DNA of 7,888 nt from Gammaproteobacteria bacterium (GTDB taxonomy: Bacteria > Pseudomonadota > Gammaproteobacteria > Thiomicrospirales > Thiomicrospiraceae), in assembly GCA_013153955.1 (NCBI GenBank), contig JAADDM010000038.1:1-7888 (forward strand), given 5' to 3'. The position numbers and the translations under genes were made by a program. Within the stretch, counting starts at the first letter, position 1. Every line of letters begins with the position of its first letter. The notes under the pieces were generated by a model. It had not been told where the DNA came from, did no database searches, and saw only the letters and a program-made list of their open reading frames with translations. Shown piece after piece: positions 5,955-7,888 of this stretch.

Positions 5955-6566
5955 GTGAATATATTACTGGTTGACGACGACCCAGCATTGCGTAGCATGC
6001 TGGGTTTTTCTTTGGAAATTGCAGGCTATCAAGTGGTGGAAGCAGGCTCGAGTGCTCAAGCCATCTTTATGCTGAATGCAGATTCATTTAAAGTTGTGTT
6101 GCTTGATATGGGTATGCCACCCAATGAACATACTCCCAAAGAAGGGCTAATCGTTTTAGACTGGCTAACTCAGCACCAACCCATGGTTAGAGTTGTCGTA
6201 TTGACGGGGCAAGATGCCGATTCCGTATCCTATTTGGCGCTTAAACACGGTGCATTTGATTTTTTAGAAAAACCCATCTCATCAGCTTTGCTACTATCAG
6301 CAATCAAAAGGGCGGAGTTATTCAGTCTACAAGCAGAAAAACTTAAAAAGCAAGAGGGGCTGCAACGTTTACAAGTAGATGCTATTGAAGGAGAGGGGGT
6401 TAAGTCTATTAGAAATCAGGCCGAGAGAAAATTGGTCAAGCAGGTACTTGATGATACAGAGTTTAATGTTCATGAATCCGCAAGAAGACTGGGATTAAAG
6501 CGGGAAAACATGTACTACCTGATCAAAAAATACGGGTTTAAAAGGTTCGACTCCAATTCTGCTTAA
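5955..6566 (+). CDS. REC-Fis response regulator, PrsR-like receiver without AAA+ module
   Basis: This is a 203-aa cytoplasmic regulator. The receiver domain (1-120) has acidic residues Asp7-Asp8-Asp9, phospho-acceptor Asp51 (LLDMGMPP), Thr84 (VLTG) and Lys106 (EKP). After Asp51 there is an extra loop (PPNEHTPKEGL) like that in PrsR receivers, from memory. A charged linker (121-155) leads to a Fis/NtrC-type helix-turn-helix (157-195, ERKLVKQVLDD...ARRLGLKRENMYYLIKKYG). No sigma-54 AAA+ domain lies between, so it should act as a classical sigma-70 regulator, in the size class of PrrA/RegA/ActR. The start is GTG with AGGTGGA (5944-5950) 4 nt upstream, 30 nt after the RTX-like pilin gene, so it is probably cotranscribed. 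Its partner is the kinase 15 nt downstream. Targets are not visible; the downstream pilin promoter or its own operon are the obvious candidates. Confidence 0.92.
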   Translation: MNILLVDDDPALRSMLGFSLEIAGYQVVEAGSSAQAIFMLNADSFKVVLLDMGMPPNEHTPKEGLIVLDWLTQHQPMVRVVVLTGQDADSVSYLALKHGAFDFLEKPISSALLLSAIKRAELFSLQAEKLKKQEGLQRLQVDAIEGEGVKSIRNQAERKLVKQVLDDTEFNVHESARRLGLKRENMYYLIKKYGFKRFDSNSA

Positions 6567-6581
6567 ACAAGAGATAAAATA

Positions 6582-7697
6582 ATGGATTTTGAAAAAACGC
6601 TGGGTCTAGTGGTGCAGTGGAGTTGGTTAGGGCTTGTATTATTAGGCGGGTCTTTGCTGGTTGCCGTGGTCTATTTTAGGCATCAATCTAAACGATTAAG
6701 TGAGGCTTTGAGCCAACTCTATGACCTTAATCAAAAGGTAGAGCAAGATGCACTCGCCTTTTTTGAACATGGTTGGCACACTCTTTCTACCGTGGGCTGT
6801 TTACAGTTAAGGGGCACGATAGATTGGTTTGGAGAGCGAAAACATGTTCAGCACGGCTCGGTTTTTCCCCAAGGTAGAAACCTGCATGAATACAAACGCA
6901 GTTTTAATGTGTCTAGAGATGACATGCGCTTTGAATTTGTACTCTATTTAAATAGAGAGGCCGCTGAGCAAGGAAGCTTATCAAGCCTTGTTATCAAAAC
7001 CTTTGTAAATACCCTCGAACAAAATTTAGTGCTCAAACAGGCCGAGATTTTAACCTCACAAAAGCGACTAGAACGTTACCAGTTGTTTGTTCAGCATGAA
7101 ATTAAAAATATCGCCCAATTCATACAGCTACTTAGTGAACAGCTTATCCTCGTGACAACAGATCAAGACCGCCTGCGTTTGGTAAAGCGAATACAGTCAA
7201 CTGTACCCATTATGGCCAATAGAGCCAGTAGGACGCTTGAGCATATGAAGCAGCCTTTATCAGAGTTTTATGAGGGGCGAGTGATTGGGGTGAACAGCTT
7301 ACTCACAGAGGTTTCGGCCATGTATGAGCTAAATGTCGTCATTACCGGTGAGGCCGAAGTGAACCTGCCAAATCAGTTGCTTCAGGAGGTCTTTAAAAAT
7401 GTACTGGGTAATTTCAGAGATCATGGGCTGCCCAATAAACCGATTAAAATAGACATTATGCCCCCAGCTGGTGAGCAGGTTTTGATTGAAATCATCAGTA
7501 CTGGTGATGCATCGCTCACGGAGATAGAGTCCGAAAGGCTGTTTGAACCCTTTTGGACAACCAGTGAAAGTGGCATGGGCTTAGGTCTATTTTTAGCTCG
7601 AGAGCTATTAAAACAATTTAAAGGCGAGATCCGATTTGAGTCATCTTCCGAGCACTTTAAATTTATTGTTAAGATCCCTTGCTTAGAGAGAGGGTAA
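6582..7697 (+). CDS. Membrane-anchored sensor histidine kinase (PrsK-like)
   Basis: This 371-aa protein has a single N-terminal membrane segment (about 13-32) and almost no periplasmic part, so sensing is likely cytoplasmic or intramembrane. Residues 35-155 form an unrecognised input region with no visible HAMP. The H-box is QHEIKNIAQF with His172. This is an atypical HEIKN form, close to the HDLKN of PrsK kinases. The ATPase part has an N-box (EVFKNVLGNFRDHG, Asn273/Asn277), an F-box (LFEPFWTT, 320-327) and a G2 box (GMGLGLFLAREL, 331-342). The G1 region is degenerate (about 303-310, IEIISTGDAS, with the usual D-x-G-x-G reduced to STGDA). The start is ATG 6582 with AAGAGA (6569-6574) 7 nt upstream, 15 nt after the regulator gene. 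It should phosphorylate that regulator on Asp51. It is followed by a terminator. Confidence 0.92.
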   Translation: MDFEKTLGLVVQWSWLGLVLLGGSLLVAVVYFRHQSKRLSEALSQLYDLNQKVEQDALAFFEHGWHTLSTVGCLQLRGTIDWFGERKHVQHGSVFPQGRNLHEYKRSFNVSRDDMRFEFVLYLNREAAEQGSLSSLVIKTFVNTLEQNLVLKQAEILTSQKRLERYQLFVQHEIKNIAQFIQLLSEQLILVTTDQDRLRLVKRIQSTVPIMANRASRTLEHMKQPLSEFYEGRVIGVNSLLTEVSAMYELNVVITGEAEVNLPNQLLQEVFKNVLGNFRDHGLPNKPIKIDIMPPAGEQVLIEIISTGDASLTEIESERLFEPFWTTSESGMGLGLFLARELLKQFKGEIRFESSSEHFKFIVKIPCLERG

Positions 7698-7737
7698 GTG
7701 TTCGTACTGCAGAGCCCCTTGTTTAGGGAAATATCCC

Positions 7738-7761
7738 GAGTAAAAAACTTTTACTCTTTTT
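7738..7761 (+). terminator. Rho-independent terminator closing the kinase operon
   Basis: GAGTAAAA (7738-7745) pairs perfectly with TTTTACTC (7749-7756) across a 3-nt loop (AAC), followed by TTTTT (7757-7761). It lies 41 nt after the kinase stop codon and separates the operon from the next pilin gene. The A/T-rich stem makes it weaker than the terminator at 57-85. Confidence 0.8.
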
Positions 7762-7787
7762 ATGGTTATAAAAACCCGTATTATAAG
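7759..7787 (+). promoter_or_regulatory. Candidate sigma-70-type promoter of the downstream pilin gene
   Basis: TATAAG (7782-7787), overlapping TATTAT (7779-7784), is a near-consensus -10. The best -35 at 17-bp spacing is the poor TTTATG (7759-7764), which suggests activator dependence. No GG-N10-GC sigma-54 pattern is seen between 7698 and 7831, unlike many pilA promoters. The implied 5' leader is about 38 nt. Confidence 0.3.
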
Positions 7788-7790
7788 ACC

Positions 7791-7805
7791 TACACAGAGC
7801 GTGTA
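7791..7805. promoter_or_regulatory. Short inverted repeat ahead of the pilin start, possible operator
   Basis: TACAC (7791-7795) and GTGTA (7801-7805) are a perfect dyad around AGAGC, just after the candidate -10. Spacing suits a dimeric Fis-type regulator or a small 5' UTR hairpin. The arms are short, so chance is quite possible. Confidence 0.25.
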
Positions 7806-7831
7806 AATTTTTAACATAAAGGATGGGTATT

Positions 7832-7888
7832 ATGAAAACTCAAGAATTACAGAATCAAAAAGGTTTCACATTAGTTGAAATCGCAATC
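7832..7888 (+). CDS. Type IV prepilin, N-terminal fragment (cut by window end)
   Basis: Nineteen codons are present: MKTQELQNQKGFTLVEIAI. This is a canonical type IV prepilin start: a short leader with Lys at -2 and Gly at -1 (Gly11), cleavage before Phe, and Glu at mature position 5. TAAAGGA (7817-7823) lies 8 nt upstream of the ATG. It has its own intergenic region after a terminator, so it is a separate unit. The classic short leader and private promoter resemble a major pilin (PilA/MshA type), but with only 8 mature residues visible it could also be another minor pilin. The gene continues beyond the window. Confidence 0.85.
   Translation, partial: MKTQELQNQKGFTLVEIAI

Noticed and set aside
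7698..7831. Sigma-54 (-24/-12) promoter for the downstream pilin, by analogy with pilA
   Set aside because: No GG-N10-GC arrangement with a TGGCAC/TTGC context was found in this gap.

Overview
The window looks like a chromosomal segment of a moderately AT-rich gammaproteobacterium, probably marine or aquatic. This is inferred from base composition and gene types only. No rRNA, tRNA or housekeeping gene is present to fix the taxonomy. Gene content is dominated by one left-to-right type IV pilus-related locus.

Layout: positions 1-85 hold the 3' tail of an unseen upstream unit, with a strong hairpin followed by a rho-independent terminator. Positions 101-974 are a REP-associated tyrosine transposase (RAYT, Y1_Tnp) element. 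Its single gene (237-938) is bounded by inverted ends, each built from a doubled 12-bp motif. A consensus TATAAT box just right of the element probably drives the next unit.

From 1025 to 5924 there are four consecutive prepilin-like genes. The first lacks the conserved Glu at mature position 5, as GspK and PilX-like tip subunits do. The second is a plain minor pilin. The third and fourth are minor pilins fused to C-terminal extracellular domains: a beta-rich, Asp/Trp-rich domain in gene 3 and a GDGDD-type RTX-like repeat domain in gene 4. All four share a CPD signature after the N-terminal helix; genes 2-4 also share a WGN..YAV box and an F(F/Y)DD box, so they look like duplicated paralogues.

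The pilins are followed, apparently in the same transcript, by a REC-Fis response regulator (5955-6566) and a membrane-anchored histidine kinase with an HEIKN H-box (6582-7697). Both resemble the PrsR/PrsK pair of exosortase systems, but the regulator has no AAA+ sigma-54 module. A terminator at 7738-7761 closes the unit. A further prepilin gene (7832 onward, cut by the window end) begins with a textbook KG^FTLVE site and may be the major pilin.

Working model (inference): genes 1-4 form a surface-exposed pilus tip or initiation complex carrying two different, possibly calcium-dependent, binding domains. The kinase/regulator pair controls this locus and/or the downstream pilin. A G8 tract inside gene 3 could switch its distal domain off by slippage.
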